Shown: positions 8,751 through 17,907, counted from the stretch's first letter. The stretch is DNA of 64,000 nucleotides from Janthinobacterium lividum (GCF_011601275.1 NZ_JAAOLY010000001.1:186001-250000), one strand, 5' to 3'. A program made the numbers and translations. The notes: a model not told the origin generated them from the sequence alone.

Positions 8751-8761
8751 TCAACGCTGCA

Positions 8762-10264
8762 TCATGCCGCCAGGAACTGCTGTTCCTGCGTGGCGTCGAG
8801 CTCCGCCAGGTAGCACTTCAGGCGGTACAGACGCTGCCGGTAATTGCCTTCCGGCCCCGCCACGCCGCAATCGACGCGCTCGAACAAACGCACCACCTGG
8901 TCGAGCAGCTGGCGCTCCTGCGCCGTGCGGATCAGCACCAGGCGCCGCTTGCCGCGCCCATGCGTGGCGCTGATATCGATCAGCAGGCAATGGCCCTGGT
9001 CGGCCGCATGGATATCGAGCAGCAGCGCCTCGGCACGCGACAGATGAAAGCAGCGCGCCAGCGCCAGGCGCGCCGCCAGCAGGGGATGGTTCTGGCCCAG
9101 CTGGCGCAAATGCCCATCGGCGCGCATGGCGGTGCACTGGCCCCAGTCGCCGGGCTCGCCTTGCGGCGCGATTTTCGCCAGCGCCGCTTCCGCTTCACTG
9201 CTGCCTTGCGCCTGCGCCTGCAGCAGCCAGTACGCAGCCCGCACATCGTTGTTGACGCCATCGCGGCGGTTACGCCAGGCATGCATGCCGCACTCGAGCT
9301 GGGCCGGGCCATGCCCCAGGTCGGCGGCACGCTCCAGGCAGAAATGGGCCTCGAGCACATTGCGCTGGGAAAATTCCGGTTTCGTATAAATTCGCGACAG
9401 CACGAACCAGGCTTCGGCCAGTCCCTGCTCGCCAGCCTGCGTCAGCCAGCGCACGGCACGCTTGAAATTGGCCGCGCCATTGCGCGTGGCCAGGCGCCGG
9501 CCGTGCGCATCCATGCGCGCATAGCCGAGTCCCAGCTCCAGCTGGGCCGTGCGGTCGCCGCCATGCGCGGCCAGCTCGCAGCACTGCCAGCCCTCGGCAT
9601 CGCCGCCGGGCGCCAATGCCTGGGCGCAACGCGACAGCAACAGCACCTGCTGCGCGTCGAGGGCGATCGTGCGCGTACCGGCCGCCGCCTGGCGCTGCAA
9701 CAGCTCGCGCGCCAGCAGCAAGCCTTGCGACAGGAAGCCCGCATGGTTGCCCTGGCTCCACGCCTGCTCCAGCCAGGCGTGCAGCGGCGTGTCGCCATCG
9801 ATGGCTTGCTTGCCAGCGGCGCTGGTGTCGGGCCCCGGTGTCGCGGATGATTTTTCTTGCAGGGATAACAACCATTGCGCATCGGGCAAACCGGCGCGCA
9901 CGGCGGCGTCGAGCGCCACGCGCGCCTTGGCGCGCACGGCGTCACAGTGACTGGCGGCATTGCCCAGCACCAGTTGCGCCAGCACCAGGCCCGCCTGCAC
10001 CAGACCCGCATCGAACGCTTGCGCGTAATAGGGGATCAGCGCATTGGCTGCCGGTTGCGCCACTTCGAAAGGCACGTGGGCGCCTATCAGCAAGCACGCT
10101 TCGTGGCTATCCTCCTGGGCCGCCCGCGCCAGCCAGTGCAAGGCGGTCGGCAAGCTTTGCGGCACCCCTTGGCCAAACAGATACACCCGCCCCAACGCCA
10201 GCTGGCAAGCTACATCGCCAGCACGTGCGCCCTTGATCAATCCTAATGTTTCGCGATTTGCCAT
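8762..10264 (-). CDS. Sel1-repeat (TPR-like) protein with an unassigned C-terminal domain
   Basis: A 500-aa protein, no signal peptide, probably cytosolic. At least four Sel1/TPR-like units can be read: ACQLALGRVYLFGQGVPQSL (residues 14-45), AQLELGLGYARMD (about 235), AEAWFVLSRIY (about 280) and AQLECGMHAW (about 320). Such alpha-alpha repeats bind partner proteins. The last 110 residues (from about LARCFHLSRAEALLLDI) are not repeats and resemble nothing I recognise. The start is the ATG at 10264, with GAGAA upstream; a TTG at 10285 would add seven residues. It is convergent with dapF (11 bp apart). The partner and role are unknown. Confidence 0.75.
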   Translation of the reverse strand: MANRETLGLIKGARAGDVACQLALGRVYLFGQGVPQSLPTALHWLARAAQEDSHEACLLIGAHVPFEVAQPAANALIPYYAQAFDAGLVQAGLVLAQLVLGNAASHCDAVRAKARVALDAAVRAGLPDAQWLLSLQEKSSATPGPDTSAAGKQAIDGDTPLHAWLEQAWSQGNHAGFLSQGLLLARELLQRQAAAGTRTIALDAQQVLLLSRCAQALAPGGDAEGWQCCELAAHGGDRTAQLELGLGYARMDAHGRRLATRNGAANFKRAVRWLTQAGEQGLAEAWFVLSRIYTKPEFSQRNVLEAHFCLERAADLGHGPAQLECGMHAWRNRRDGVNNDVRAAYWLLQAQAQGSSEAEAALAKIAPQGEPGDWGQCTAMRADGHLRQLGQNHPLLAARLALARCFHLSRAEALLLDIHAADQGHCLLIDISATHGRGKRRLVLIRTAQERQLLDQVVRLFERVDCGVAGPEGNYRQRLYRLKCYLAELDATQEQQFLAA

Positions 10265-10285
10265 CGATTCTCGATATTGAGTCAA

Positions 10286-10679
10286 TGATTCTAATAATAG
10301 TAAGCCGTCTCCAGGCCCATCAGTGCAGGCCTTCCCTTAGTGTAACGTCCTTGTGTCATAAATCCGCCAAAGCGGACTCAAGAACTTGATTCAACGCAAC
10401 AATGTCCTGGCCCGGACATGCCAAGATTGCAAGGCGCCGCTACGCTGGCGATGGGAGAACGCTGGCCATCGGCGCACGAGTGGCAAAAATCGCGCGTTAC
10501 AAAAATACAACAGGGGCATGCAGTTATGCCGCTTTTCACCAATCTTTTCACGCACATTTGACCAATCCCGCACGTCTTGCGCGCCGACGAATTAAGGTTC
10601 ATTCATCGAAACGCGACAGTTAGCGCATTTCAATCTGCTCGGATCTCGGACGGAACTCACTTTTAATAGGGAATAAGAC
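10286..10679. other. Intergenic region upstream of the porin, 394 bp
   Basis: No credible gene. Short ORFs on both strands have no ribosome sites and no protein-like composition. The region must hold the porin promoter and leader, and the divergent promoter of the Sel1-repeat gene. The part just before the porin (10640-10679) is AT-richer and ends in the ribosome site AGGG, 9 nt before the ATG. I could not identify a convincing -35/-10 pair. Confidence 0.6.
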
Positions 10680-11759
10680 ATGAAAAAATCACTCGTTGCC
10701 CTCGCACTCTTCGGCGCCTTTGCCGCAACCGCACAAGCGCAGTCGTCCGTCCAAATCTACGGCACGATCGATGCAGGCCTGGGTAAAGCGACTGGTTCGA
10801 CCACCGCCGTCACCAAGCGCGACAACAACAAACTGGGCTTCAAGGGTACGGAAGATCTGGGCAATGGCTTGAAAGCTATTTTCCAACTGGAAATTCGCTA
10901 TGAGTCCGACACCGGCACCGTAGAAAACACGTCGGGCGCCAATTCGCGTCCGCTGTTCCAGGGTCAAAGCCGCGTCGGCCTGCAAGGCAACTTCGGTACC
11001 GTACGCCTGGGCCGTGGCCTGACCGCTTTCCAGGAAACGAGCACCGGTTTCGAACCATGGTCGGGCATGCCTACGCCAGCCGGTTTCCAGACCGATCTGA
11101 CCGTTGCCGGCTACACCAGCGATCCGCTGAGCGCGCCAGGCAACTCGCGTAACCGCTTCTCGAACGCCGTGTTCTACAACTCGCCAGTCATCAGCGGCTT
11201 CCAGTTCAACGCCACCGTGGCCGCCAAGGAAGCGAACAACAACGCCCCCGTTGCAGCCACCGTGCGCAACCTGACGACGAACGCCACCGGCAACTTCGCC
11301 CTGCCAGCCAATGTGGCGCCAGCGTCGAACCCGTACTCGGTGTCGGCAACCTACAACAACGCCCAGTTCGCCGCCATGGCCGCCTACGAGCGTAACGGCC
11401 TGCAAGCCAAGCTGTGGTCGGTCGGCGCATCGTTCAACCCGATCGCGGAATTGAAACTGATGGCATCGTACCAGCATCAGGATGACGGCAATTTCAAAAT
11501 CGTCAATACCGACACCAAATCGTGGGTGCTGGGCGCCAACTATGACGTCGGCCCAGGCAAGATCCGCGCTGGCTACGGTCAAAAAACGCCGGACGGCGTC
11601 GCCAAGACCAAGCAGGCATCGCTGGGCTACGACTACAATCTGTCGAAGCGTACCTACCTGTACGCAGATATTTCGAACAAGAAGTCGGCTAGCGTCACCA
11701 ACTACAACAACACCACCTCGGTCAACTACATCGGCCTGGGCTTACATCACAACTTCTAA
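10680..11759 (+). CDS. Outer-membrane porin, Gram-negative (Burkholderiales) trimeric type
   Basis: A 359-aa general diffusion porin of the OmpC-like family common in Burkholderia, Bordetella and Oxalobacteraceae. A signal peptide ends at AAT-AQAQ, and the mature protein starts with SSVQIYGTIDAGLGK, a hallmark first beta strand. GFKGTEDLGNGLKAIFQLE, the loop 3 region with RLGRGLTAFQET, and the terminal strand ending in HHNF with C-terminal phenylalanine for BAM recognition are all present. Alternating hydrophobic strands run to the end, consistent with a 16-stranded barrel. Codon choice is strongly biased (CTG, GGC, AAC), as in highly expressed genes. It is monocistronic, with two hairpins after the stop. 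Confidence 0.95.
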   Translation: MKKSLVALALFGAFAATAQAQSSVQIYGTIDAGLGKATGSTTAVTKRDNNKLGFKGTEDLGNGLKAIFQLEIRYESDTGTVENTSGANSRPLFQGQSRVGLQGNFGTVRLGRGLTAFQETSTGFEPWSGMPTPAGFQTDLTVAGYTSDPLSAPGNSRNRFSNAVFYNSPVISGFQFNATVAAKEANNNAPVAATVRNLTTNATGNFALPANVAPASNPYSVSATYNNAQFAAMAAYERNGLQAKLWSVGASFNPIAELKLMASYQHQDDGNFKIVNTDTKSWVLGANYDVGPGKIRAGYGQKTPDGVAKTKQASLGYDYNLSKRTYLYADISNKKSASVTNYNNTTSVNYIGLGLHHNF

Positions 11760-11804
11760 TGCCACGTAATCACCCTTCATGGGTGATTGCTGAGCAAGGA
11801 ATGC

Positions 11805-11836
11805 AAAGCGGCATGGGCAACCATGCCGCTTTTTTC
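11805..11836 (+). terminator. Rho-independent terminator of the porin gene
   Basis: AAGCGGCATGG pairs with CCATGCCGCTT around GCAA and is followed by a run of T. A second hairpin without T-tract (AATCACCC/GGGTGATT, 11768-11788) lies between it and the stop codon and may protect the 3' end of an abundant mRNA. Confidence 0.9.
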
Positions 11837-11937
11837 ATGGGCGCGCGGAAAATGCACAGGCGCCGCGCCCTTTGCGCCTAAGCCGCCGCACTCTCGGTTA
11901 GAATGAAGCGTTCAACTTTCACTGACAGACATTCTCA

Positions 11938-12615
11938 ATGACCGCCACACTCGATTCCAGCACCGTCGCCCAGTACCTGAGCGAGCATCCGAATTTCTTC
12001 GAAGAGCATACCGCCCTGCTCGGCGAGGTCAAGCTGAGCAGCCCGCTGACGGGACGCACCATCTCGCTGCAGGAACGGCAGATGGAAGTGATGCGCGACA
12101 AGTACAAGGCGCTCGAGCTGCGCATGTCCAAGCTGAGCCGCGTGGCCGAGGAAAATGGCGATATCGCCAGCAAGTTCCACGGCTGGAACCAGGCCATGCT
12201 GCAGGTGCGCAGCGATGCGGATATGCCGCGCGTGCTGGTCGACGCCTTGCAAAGCAATTTCGACGTGCCTTACGTCAGCCTGCGCCTGTGGCAAGTGCTG
12301 CCGGAACATGCCGACGGCTGGTTCACGGAAGATGTGACGGCTGACGTGCGCATGTTCGCCAACAGCCTGCAAACGCCGTACTGCGGCAGCAACCGCGATT
12401 TCGAAGCCGTGCACTGGTTGCAGGCGGACAAGATCGAATCGACTGTCATGATCGCCCTGCGCGCCCCGAACACCATGGGCACCTTCGGCTTGCTGGTGCT
12501 GGGCTCGCCCGACAGCGAACGCTTTACGTCGAGCATGGGCACGGATTTCCTCGTGCATATCGGCGCCACAGCCAGCGCCGCCCTGGCCGCGCTGCGCGCC
12601 GGCTCGCCAGCCTGA
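11938..12615 (+). CDS. DUF484 family protein (YigA-like)
   Basis: A 225-aa cytosolic protein of the DUF484 family, which has a GAF-like fold. Recognisable parts are the opening VAQYLSEHPNFFEEH, ERQMEVMRDK with the following coiled-coil, and the C-terminal LLVLGSPDSERF segment. The function is unestablished; the gene is almost always next to xerC in beta- and gammaproteobacteria, as here (7 bp apart). In E. coli the order is dapF-yigA-xerC-yigB, so dapF at 7872 is probably the displaced first member of this group. Confidence 0.9.
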   Translation: MTATLDSSTVAQYLSEHPNFFEEHTALLGEVKLSSPLTGRTISLQERQMEVMRDKYKALELRMSKLSRVAEENGDIASKFHGWNQAMLQVRSDADMPRVLVDALQSNFDVPYVSLRLWQVLPEHADGWFTEDVTADVRMFANSLQTPYCGSNRDFEAVHWLQADKIESTVMIALRAPNTMGTFGLLVLGSPDSERFTSSMGTDFLVHIGATASAALAALRAGSPA

Positions 12616-12622
12616 GAACGCC

Positions 12623-13570
12623 GTGGGTGACGCGCGCGGCAAGGCGGAGTGGCTCGACGCCTATCTGGCGCAGCTGGCCACGCAGCGCAAGCTGTCGCCG
12701 CATACCCTGGACGCCTATGGGCGCGACCTGCGCGCCTTGCTGGAACTGAGCGGTAATACGCCGTGGACGGCATTGGCGCATAACGAAGTGCGCCGCTACA
12801 CGGCCAAGCTGCACGCCGGCGGCCTCGACCCGCGCTCGATCGCCCGCAAGCTGTCGTCGTGGCGGGGCTTTTTCAACTGGCTCAGCGGTGAAACGGCGCT
12901 CGACGCCAATCCCGTCGACGGCATCCGCGCCCCTAAGCGAGCCAAGACCTTACCCAAAGCCCTGTCGGTGGACGACGCCGTGCGCCTCGTGGCGCCTGCA
13001 CAACACCAGCAAGGCGCCGCCGAGCCGGAGCAAATGTGCAACCGCGCCATGTTCGAACTGCTGTATTCAAGCGGCTTGCGCGTGTCTGAACTGACCAGCC
13101 TGGACACCCATTACTGCAAGGCCGACGGCGGCCAGCCCGCCTCGCTGGGCTGGCTCGACATGGCCAGCTTCGAAGTCATCGTCACGGGCAAGGGCAGCAA
13201 GATGCGCAAGGTGCCCGTCGGCAAGGCAGCCCTCGTGGCCCTGACCGCCTGGCTGGGCGTGCGCCCGCCGGCCGCCGATGGCAGCGCTGCCTTGTTTTTA
13301 AGCACGCGCGGCACGCGCATCTCGCCCCGGGTGCTGCAACTGCGCCTGAAGGCGCACGCGCTGGCCACGGAAATTCCCGCCAATGTGCACCCGCACGTGC
13401 TGCGCCACTCGTTTGCCTCGCACGTGCTGCAATCGTCGGGCGACTTGCGCGCCGTGCAGGAAATGCTGGGCCATTCCAGCATCACCTCGACCCAGGTCTA
13501 CACGGCCCTCGATTTCCAGCACCTGGCGCACGTGTATGACCAGGCGCACCCGCGCGCCAAGGTCAAGTAG
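12623..13570 (+). CDS. xerC: Tyrosine recombinase XerC
   Basis: Site-specific recombinase that, with XerD, resolves chromosome dimers at dif. The 315-aa protein has an N-terminal SAM-like core-binding domain (LDAYLAQLATQRKLS, residues 9-90) and the catalytic domain with the full residue set: Arg in LYSSGLRVSE, Lys in GKGSKMRKV, HxxR in HVLRHSF, His in LGHSSI and the nucleophile Tyr in TQVYT. The start is GTG with GAGAA upstream. It is a housekeeping recombinase and not a mobile-element integrase, judged by its DUF484 partner and normal length. Confidence 0.95.
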   Translation: MGDARGKAEWLDAYLAQLATQRKLSPHTLDAYGRDLRALLELSGNTPWTALAHNEVRRYTAKLHAGGLDPRSIARKLSSWRGFFNWLSGETALDANPVDGIRAPKRAKTLPKALSVDDAVRLVAPAQHQQGAAEPEQMCNRAMFELLYSSGLRVSELTSLDTHYCKADGGQPASLGWLDMASFEVIVTGKGSKMRKVPVGKAALVALTAWLGVRPPAADGSAALFLSTRGTRISPRVLQLRLKAHALATEIPANVHPHVLRHSFASHVLQSSGDLRAVQEMLGHSSITSTQVYTALDFQHLAHVYDQAHPRAKVK

Positions 13571-13622
13571 ACAGCCGCGCCCCTTGGCCAGCCTGATCCA
13601 TATCAAGCGGATCGGCCCGCAT

Positions 13623-13652
13623 TTGCAAGCTTTTGCAAAATTCCGGCATAAT
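13623..13652 (+). promoter_or_regulatory. Candidate promoter of the COG0523 GTPase gene
   Basis: TTGCAA and CATAAT are separated by 18 bp, 58 bp before the start codon. The -35 overlaps two tandem TTTGCAA words, which could be an operator. No Zur box of the GTTATAATATAAC type is visible. Confidence 0.5.
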
Positions 13653-13709
13653 CGTCCGCATTCTTCCGCTTGCGCGGCGGCACCACCGATTACAGCATAG
13701 GCATCCTTC

Positions 13710-14804
13710 ATGGCACTGATTCCAACCACCATCCTCACCGGCTTCCTGGGCGCAGGCAAAACCACCTTGCTCAACCGCATACTGCAGGAAGACCATGGCA
13801 TGCGCATCGCCGTGATCGAAAACGAGTTTGGCCAGGAAAACATCGACAATGAAATCCTGGTGCAGGATAGCAACGAGCACATCATCGAGATGAACAACGG
13901 CTGCATCTGCTGCACCGTGCGTGGCGACCTGATCGTGGGCCTGACGGAACTGGCGCGCAAGCGCGACGCCGGCCTGCTGGCGTTCGACCGCGTCGTCATC
14001 GAAACGACGGGCCTGGCCAATCCCGGCCCCGTGGCGCAAACCTTCTTTGTCGACGAAGAAGTGGGCAGCCACTATATGCTCGACGCCATCATCACGGTGG
14101 TCGATGCCCGTCATGCCATGAAGCAACTCGATGAATACGAGGAAGCCCAGCGCCAAGTGGGCTTTGCCGACAAGCTGCTGCTGTCGAAAACCGATCTCGT
14201 CAGTGAAGACGATGTGGCCGCCCTGACCCGCCGTTTGAAGCGCATCAATCCCCGCGCCCCGATCGCCAAGGTCGATTTTGGCCGCGCGCCACTGGCCGAG
14301 GTGCTCGACATCCGCGGCTTCAACCTGAATGAAAAGCTGGAACTGGATCCGGATTTCCTGGCCACGGAAACGGCGCACGTGCACGATCATGACCATGCAG
14401 ATGAGCACAAGCATGGCCACGATCACGCGCATGAACACAAGCATGAGCACAGCGACGCCTGCGCCACCGATTGCAGCCATGCCGACCATCACCATGCGCA
14501 GCACAGCGACGATATCGCCGCCTTTGTTTTCAAGAGCACGCAACCGTTCGACAGCGCCAAGCTCGACGAGTTCCTCGGCGGCCTGGTGCAAGTGTATGGC
14601 CCGCGCATGCTGCGCTACAAGGGCGTGCTGTTGATGCAGGGCGCCGAGCGCAAGGTGGTCTTCCAGGGCGTGCACCAGCTGATGGGCAGCGACCTGGGCG
14701 CCAAATGGGGCGAAAACGAAGTACGCGGCAGCAAAATGGTGTTTATTGGCAAAAATCTACCAAAAGACATTTTTATTCGCGGACTCGAACAATGTTTGGT
14801 ATAA
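13710..14804 (+). CDS. COG0523/CobW-family GTPase, putative zinc metallochaperone, histidine-rich
   Basis: A 364-aa G3E-family GTPase. Walker A is GFLGAGKTTL (residues 9-18), the family metal motif CxCC is seen as GCICCTV (about residue 66), and the GTP-specificity motif SKTD is near residue 152. From about residue 228 to 270 there is a stretch with over 20 His together with Asp, Glu and Cys, a likely zinc store or sensor. The CobW_C domain follows. Zn-related COG0523 proteins (ZigA/YeiR type) deliver metal under scarcity. The next gene is dksA, an association known for zinc-responsive COG0523 members. Zinc rather than cobalt is inferred from the His-rich loop and context. Confidence 0.9.
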   Translation: MALIPTTILTGFLGAGKTTLLNRILQEDHGMRIAVIENEFGQENIDNEILVQDSNEHIIEMNNGCICCTVRGDLIVGLTELARKRDAGLLAFDRVVIETTGLANPGPVAQTFFVDEEVGSHYMLDAIITVVDARHAMKQLDEYEEAQRQVGFADKLLLSKTDLVSEDDVAALTRRLKRINPRAPIAKVDFGRAPLAEVLDIRGFNLNEKLELDPDFLATETAHVHDHDHADEHKHGHDHAHEHKHEHSDACATDCSHADHHHAQHSDDIAAFVFKSTQPFDSAKLDEFLGGLVQVYGPRMLRYKGVLLMQGAERKVVFQGVHQLMGSDLGAKWGENEVRGSKMVFIGKNLPKDIFIRGLEQCLV

Positions 14805-15285
14805 ACTAGCCGGGTTTTGCAAAGTATCCGTTGCAAAGCAGAAACAAAAGGGAAAGTTAAGCACGCTTTCCCGCTGTCCGACACCCATCTTGCTGGTATA
14901 AACCAACAAGTAGCCGTCTCTGATCGGCTAGTCAACAAATCGGGATGGCAATATAAAGCAAAGCGTGCCAAAATCAGCGACGAAAACGGCCCATGTCGTT
15001 CGCCTGTCATGAAATGCTGGCAAACTGCCGCTGGCCGCATGCCAGGCATGCAACCGATCCACCCAACACGCCTGTTGACGCGCGCATAGCGCGACTGGCA
15101 TAGAGCGGTAAAAAGTTATCAACATGGCACTTTAGCCGGCCGGTAGTCCTGGCTTACACCGGCAAGCCAAGGTCGCACGCAGTACAGCGGGACAGCAATG
15201 CCAAGCGGAACCTGTACAGTTGCTCGGTATCGCCGCATCAACTGATCAATTTGAAAACTCTGTCGTATCGAAGGTAAGCGAAGTT
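14805..15285. other. Intergenic region upstream of dksA, 481 bp
   Basis: No credible gene; a 90-codon open frame at 14817-15089 lacks a ribosome site and protein-like composition. Features seen are two TTGCAAAG words (about 14816-14838), an imperfect 9-bp inverted repeat CTTGCTGGT-ATAA-ACCAACAAG (14889-14910), a CGCGC-ATA-GCGCG hairpin near 15077 just after TTGACG, and a leader that ends in AAGG before the dksA ATG. The length suggests an untranslated leader with regulation, as for dksA elsewhere, but I cannot place the promoter with confidence. Confidence 0.5.
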
Positions 15286-15738
15286 ATGACCAAAACTAAT
15301 AAATCGACCCCGGCCGCCAACCAAGACATCCCTCTCATCAGCGAAGATCAAATTCGCGCCATGAGCGAAGATGACTACATGAATCCGGCACAACTGGCAT
15401 TCTTCAAGGCGCGCCTGCAGCAGCTTGAAAAAGACCTGCTGAAAAACGCCGGCGAAACCACGGAACACTTGCGTGAAACCGTGCTCGTACCGGACCCTGC
15501 CGACCGCGCCACCATCGAGGAAGAGCATGCGCTGGAACTGCGCACGCGCGACCGCGAGCGCAAATTGCTGAAGAAAGTGCAGCAATCAATCGCCAGCATC
15601 GACGCCGGCGACTATGGCTGGTGTGAAGAAACGGGCGAGCCTATCGGCATCCCGCGCCTGATCGCCCGTCCGACCGCCACCCTGTCGCTGGAAGCCCAGC
15701 AACGGCGCGAACTGAAGCAAAAGCTCTACGGCGACTGA
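15286..15738 (+). CDS. dksA: RNA polymerase-binding transcription factor DksA, one-cysteine type
   Basis: Binds the secondary channel of RNA polymerase and, with ppGpp, adjusts rRNA and amino-acid promoters. The 150-aa protein keeps the coiled-coil tip motif DPADRA (equivalents of D71, D74 and A76 of E. coli) and the RTRDRERKLLKKV helix. The zinc finger is degenerate: the four canonical cysteines read C, T, S and A (CEETG ... LSLEAQ), so it should fold without zinc, like the C1/C0 DksA of alphaproteobacteria or DksA2 of Pseudomonas. I chose the ATG at 15286; an upstream in-frame start at 15220 lacks a ribosome site. Confidence 0.95.
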   Translation: MTKTNKSTPAANQDIPLISEDQIRAMSEDDYMNPAQLAFFKARLQQLEKDLLKNAGETTEHLRETVLVPDPADRATIEEEHALELRTRDRERKLLKKVQQSIASIDAGDYGWCEETGEPIGIPRLIARPTATLSLEAQQRRELKQKLYGD

Positions 15739-15783
15739 TCGCCATGCCCCTTGCGGGGCCGCCCCGGCGGCCCCGCGATGGCG

Positions 15784-15822
15784 AAAAAAAAGCATGCAAC
15801 CTTCGGTTGCGTGCTTTTTTTT
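15784..15822. terminator. Bidirectional rho-independent terminator after dksA
   Basis: A perfect-looking stem (GCATGCAACC / GGTTGCGTGC with one wobble) around TTCG, with eight A before and eight T after. A second GC-rich hairpin (15753-15776) lies between it and the dksA stop codon. Confidence 0.93.
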
Positions 15823-15961
15823 CGTCCCGCGCCGACTAGACTGAAGCAAGCACGGCAGCGGCAAGTCCCGCTTGCAATTGCCTTTTCCATCCCCACTTTT
15901 GAACCATGGGCGCGCAATCGCATGGCCTTGCACGCATCGGCACGAATCTTTTGAGGTCACT

Positions 15962-16498
15962 ATGGAACAATTTCACGGCACCACCATCCTCTGCGTCCGG
16001 CGCGGCAAGCAAGTCGCCCTGGGCGGCGACGGCCAGGTAACGCTCGGCAACATCGTCATGAAGGGCACGGCCCGCAAAGTGCGTAAGTTGTATCAGGGCA
16101 AGGTCCTGGTCGGCTTTGCCGGCGGCACCGCCGACGCTTTTACCCTGCTCGACCGGTTTGAAGGCAAGCTGGAAAAACACCAGGGCAATCTGTTGCGCGC
16201 CTCCGTCGAACTGGCCAAGGACTGGCGCACCGACCGCGTGCTGCGCCGCCTGGAAGCGATGCTGCTGGTGGCCGACAGCGAGTCGACCCTGGTCATCACG
16301 GGCAATGGCGACGTGCTGGAACCGGAAGACGGCATCGGCGCCATCGGCTCGGGCGGCACCTACGCCCAGTCCGCCGCCAAGGCGCTGCAGGAAAACACGG
16401 ACTTGTCGCCGGCCGACGTGGTCAAGAAATCGCTGACCATCGCCGCCGAGCTCTGCATTTATACGAACATGTCGCACATCATCGAGACGCTCGACTAA
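15962..16498 (+). CDS. hslV: ATP-dependent protease subunit HslV
   Basis: Peptidase half of the two-component HslVU (ClpYQ) protease, a dodecameric threonine peptidase. After a six-residue propeptide (MEQFHG) the catalytic Thr begins TTILCVRRG. The family motifs [13 protein letters not shown] and [13 protein letters not shown] follow, and the C-terminal ATNMSHxxETL-like part is [12 protein letters not shown]. The 178-aa length is normal. The ATG at 15962 has GAGGT upstream; longer in-frame starts add unrelated sequence. It is 32 bp before hslU in the conserved order. Confidence 0.97.
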   Translation: MEQFHGTTILCVRRGKQVALGGDGQVTLGNIVMKGTARKVRKLYQGKVLVGFAGGTADAFTLLDRFEGKLEKHQGNLLRASVELAKDWRTDRVLRRLEAMLLVADSESTLVITGNGDVLEPEDGIGAIGSGGTYAQSAAKALQENTDLSPADVVKKSLTIAAELCIYTNMSHIIETLD

Positions 16499-16530
16499 GC
16501 GCGCCCCGAGCACAGAATAGAAAGCCAACT

Positions 16531-17889
16531 ATGATCATGAACATGACCCCGTCGGAAATCGTTACCGAACTCGACAAGCACGTGGTGGGCCAGGCCAAGG
16601 CCAAGCGCGCCGTCGCCATCGCCCTGCGCAACCGCTGGCGCCGCCAGCAGGTGGCCGAACCCCTGCGCCATGAAATCACGCCCAAGAACATCCTCATGAT
16701 CGGCCCCACGGGCGTCGGCAAGACGGAAATCGCGCGCCGCCTGGCCAAGCTGGCCGAGGCGCCGTTCATCAAGATCGAAGCGACCAAATTTACGGAAGTC
16801 GGTTATGTGGGCCGCGACGTCGACACCATCATCCGCGACCTGATCGACATCGGCATCAAGCAGACGCGCGCGCTGGAAATGAAGAAAGTGCGCGCACGCG
16901 CCGAAGATGCGGCCGAAGACCGCGTCATCGACATCCTAGTGCCGCCGGCGCGCGACTTCGGCTTCACGCCGAATACGCCAGCGGCCGTGGACACGGGCAG
17001 CGGCGACAGCACGCGCCAGACCTTCCGCAAGCGCCTGCGCCAGGGCGAGCTCGATGACAAGGAAATCGAAATCGAGCTGGCCGAGGCGGGCCCGCAGATG
17101 GAAATCATGGCGCCGCCGGGCATGGAAGAAATGACGGAACAGATCAAGTCCATGTTCTCGGGCGTGGGCGCGCAGCGCAAGAAGGCGCGCAAGGTCAAGA
17201 TCAAGGAAGCCTTGAAACTGCTGGTCGAGGAAGAAGCGGCCAAGCTGCTCAACGAAGATGAACTGAAACAGAAGGCCATCCAGAACGTCGAGCAGAACGG
17301 CATCGTCTTCCTCGATGAAATCGACAAGATCGCCTCGCGCTCGGAGTCCGGCGGCGCCGACGTTTCACGCGCCGGCGTGCAGCGCGACCTGCTGCCGCTG
17401 GTCGAGGGCACGACCGTCAACACCAAGTACGGCATGATACGCACGGACCACATCCTGTTCATCGCCTCGGGCGCCTTCCACCTGTCGAAACCGTCGGACC
17501 TGATCCCGGAACTGCAGGGGCGCTTCCCCATCCGCGTGGAGCTGGAATCGCTGTCGATCTCGGACTTCGAGCGCATCTTGACGAGCACCGACGCCTGCCT
17601 GACGATGCAGTACGAAGCGTTGCTGGCGACGGAAAACCTGAAACTGCAGTTCGCGCCGGAAGGTATCACGCGCCTGGCGGAAATCGCCTATTCGGTTAAC
17701 GAGCGCACGGAAAACATCGGCGCGCGCCGCCTGCACACGGTGATGGAAAAACTGCTGGAAGAAGTGTCGTTTACGGCCAGCGAAGGCAGCAGCAGCACGG
17801 AAAACCTGCTGGTGATCGATGCCGCGTATGTCAACGAACGCCTGGAAGCGCTGTCGGTCAACGAGGACCTGTCGCGCTACGTGCTGTAA
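16531..17889 (+). CDS. hslU: ATP-dependent protease ATPase subunit HslU
   Basis: AAA+ unfoldase that feeds HslV. The 452-aa protein has Walker A GPTGVGKT (near residue 58), the pore-loop [11 protein letters not shown], a full I-domain (residues about 110-245), Walker B FLDEIDKI and sensor 2 [11 protein letters not shown]. The C-terminal DLSRYVL tail, which inserts between HslV subunits to activate them, is intact. The start has three possible Met codons within five residues. A small conserved-looking ORF follows 18 bp later. Confidence 0.98.
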   Translation: MIMNMTPSEIVTELDKHVVGQAKAKRAVAIALRNRWRRQQVAEPLRHEITPKNILMIGPTGVGKTEIARRLAKLAEAPFIKIEATKFTEVGYVGRDVDTIIRDLIDIGIKQTRALEMKKVRARAEDAAEDRVIDILVPPARDFGFTPNTPAAVDTGSGDSTRQTFRKRLRQGELDDKEIEIELAEAGPQMEIMAPPGMEEMTEQIKSMFSGVGAQRKKARKVKIKEALKLLVEEEAAKLLNEDELKQKAIQNVEQNGIVFLDEIDKIASRSESGGADVSRAGVQRDLLPLVEGTTVNTKYGMIRTDHILFIASGAFHLSKPSDLIPELQGRFPIRVELESLSISDFERILTSTDACLTMQYEALLATENLKLQFAPEGITRLAEIAYSVNERTENIGARRLHTVMEKLLEEVSFTASEGSSSTENLLVIDAAYVNERLEALSVNEDLSRYVL

Positions 17890-17907
17890 GAAGGAAGGGG
17901 GAAACCG

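Noticed and set aside
12623-13570. Integrase of a mobile element
   Set aside because: The tyrosine recombinase is XerC by its DUF484 partner, length and motifs; no att repeats seen.
13620-13660. Zur box before the COG0523 GTPase
   Set aside because: No GTTATAATATAAC-like dyad; the visible TTTGCAA words do not match.
14817-15089. 90-codon ORF in the gap before dksA
   Set aside because: No ribosome site, no motif, and the composition is unlike nearby proteins; more likely leader or spacer.
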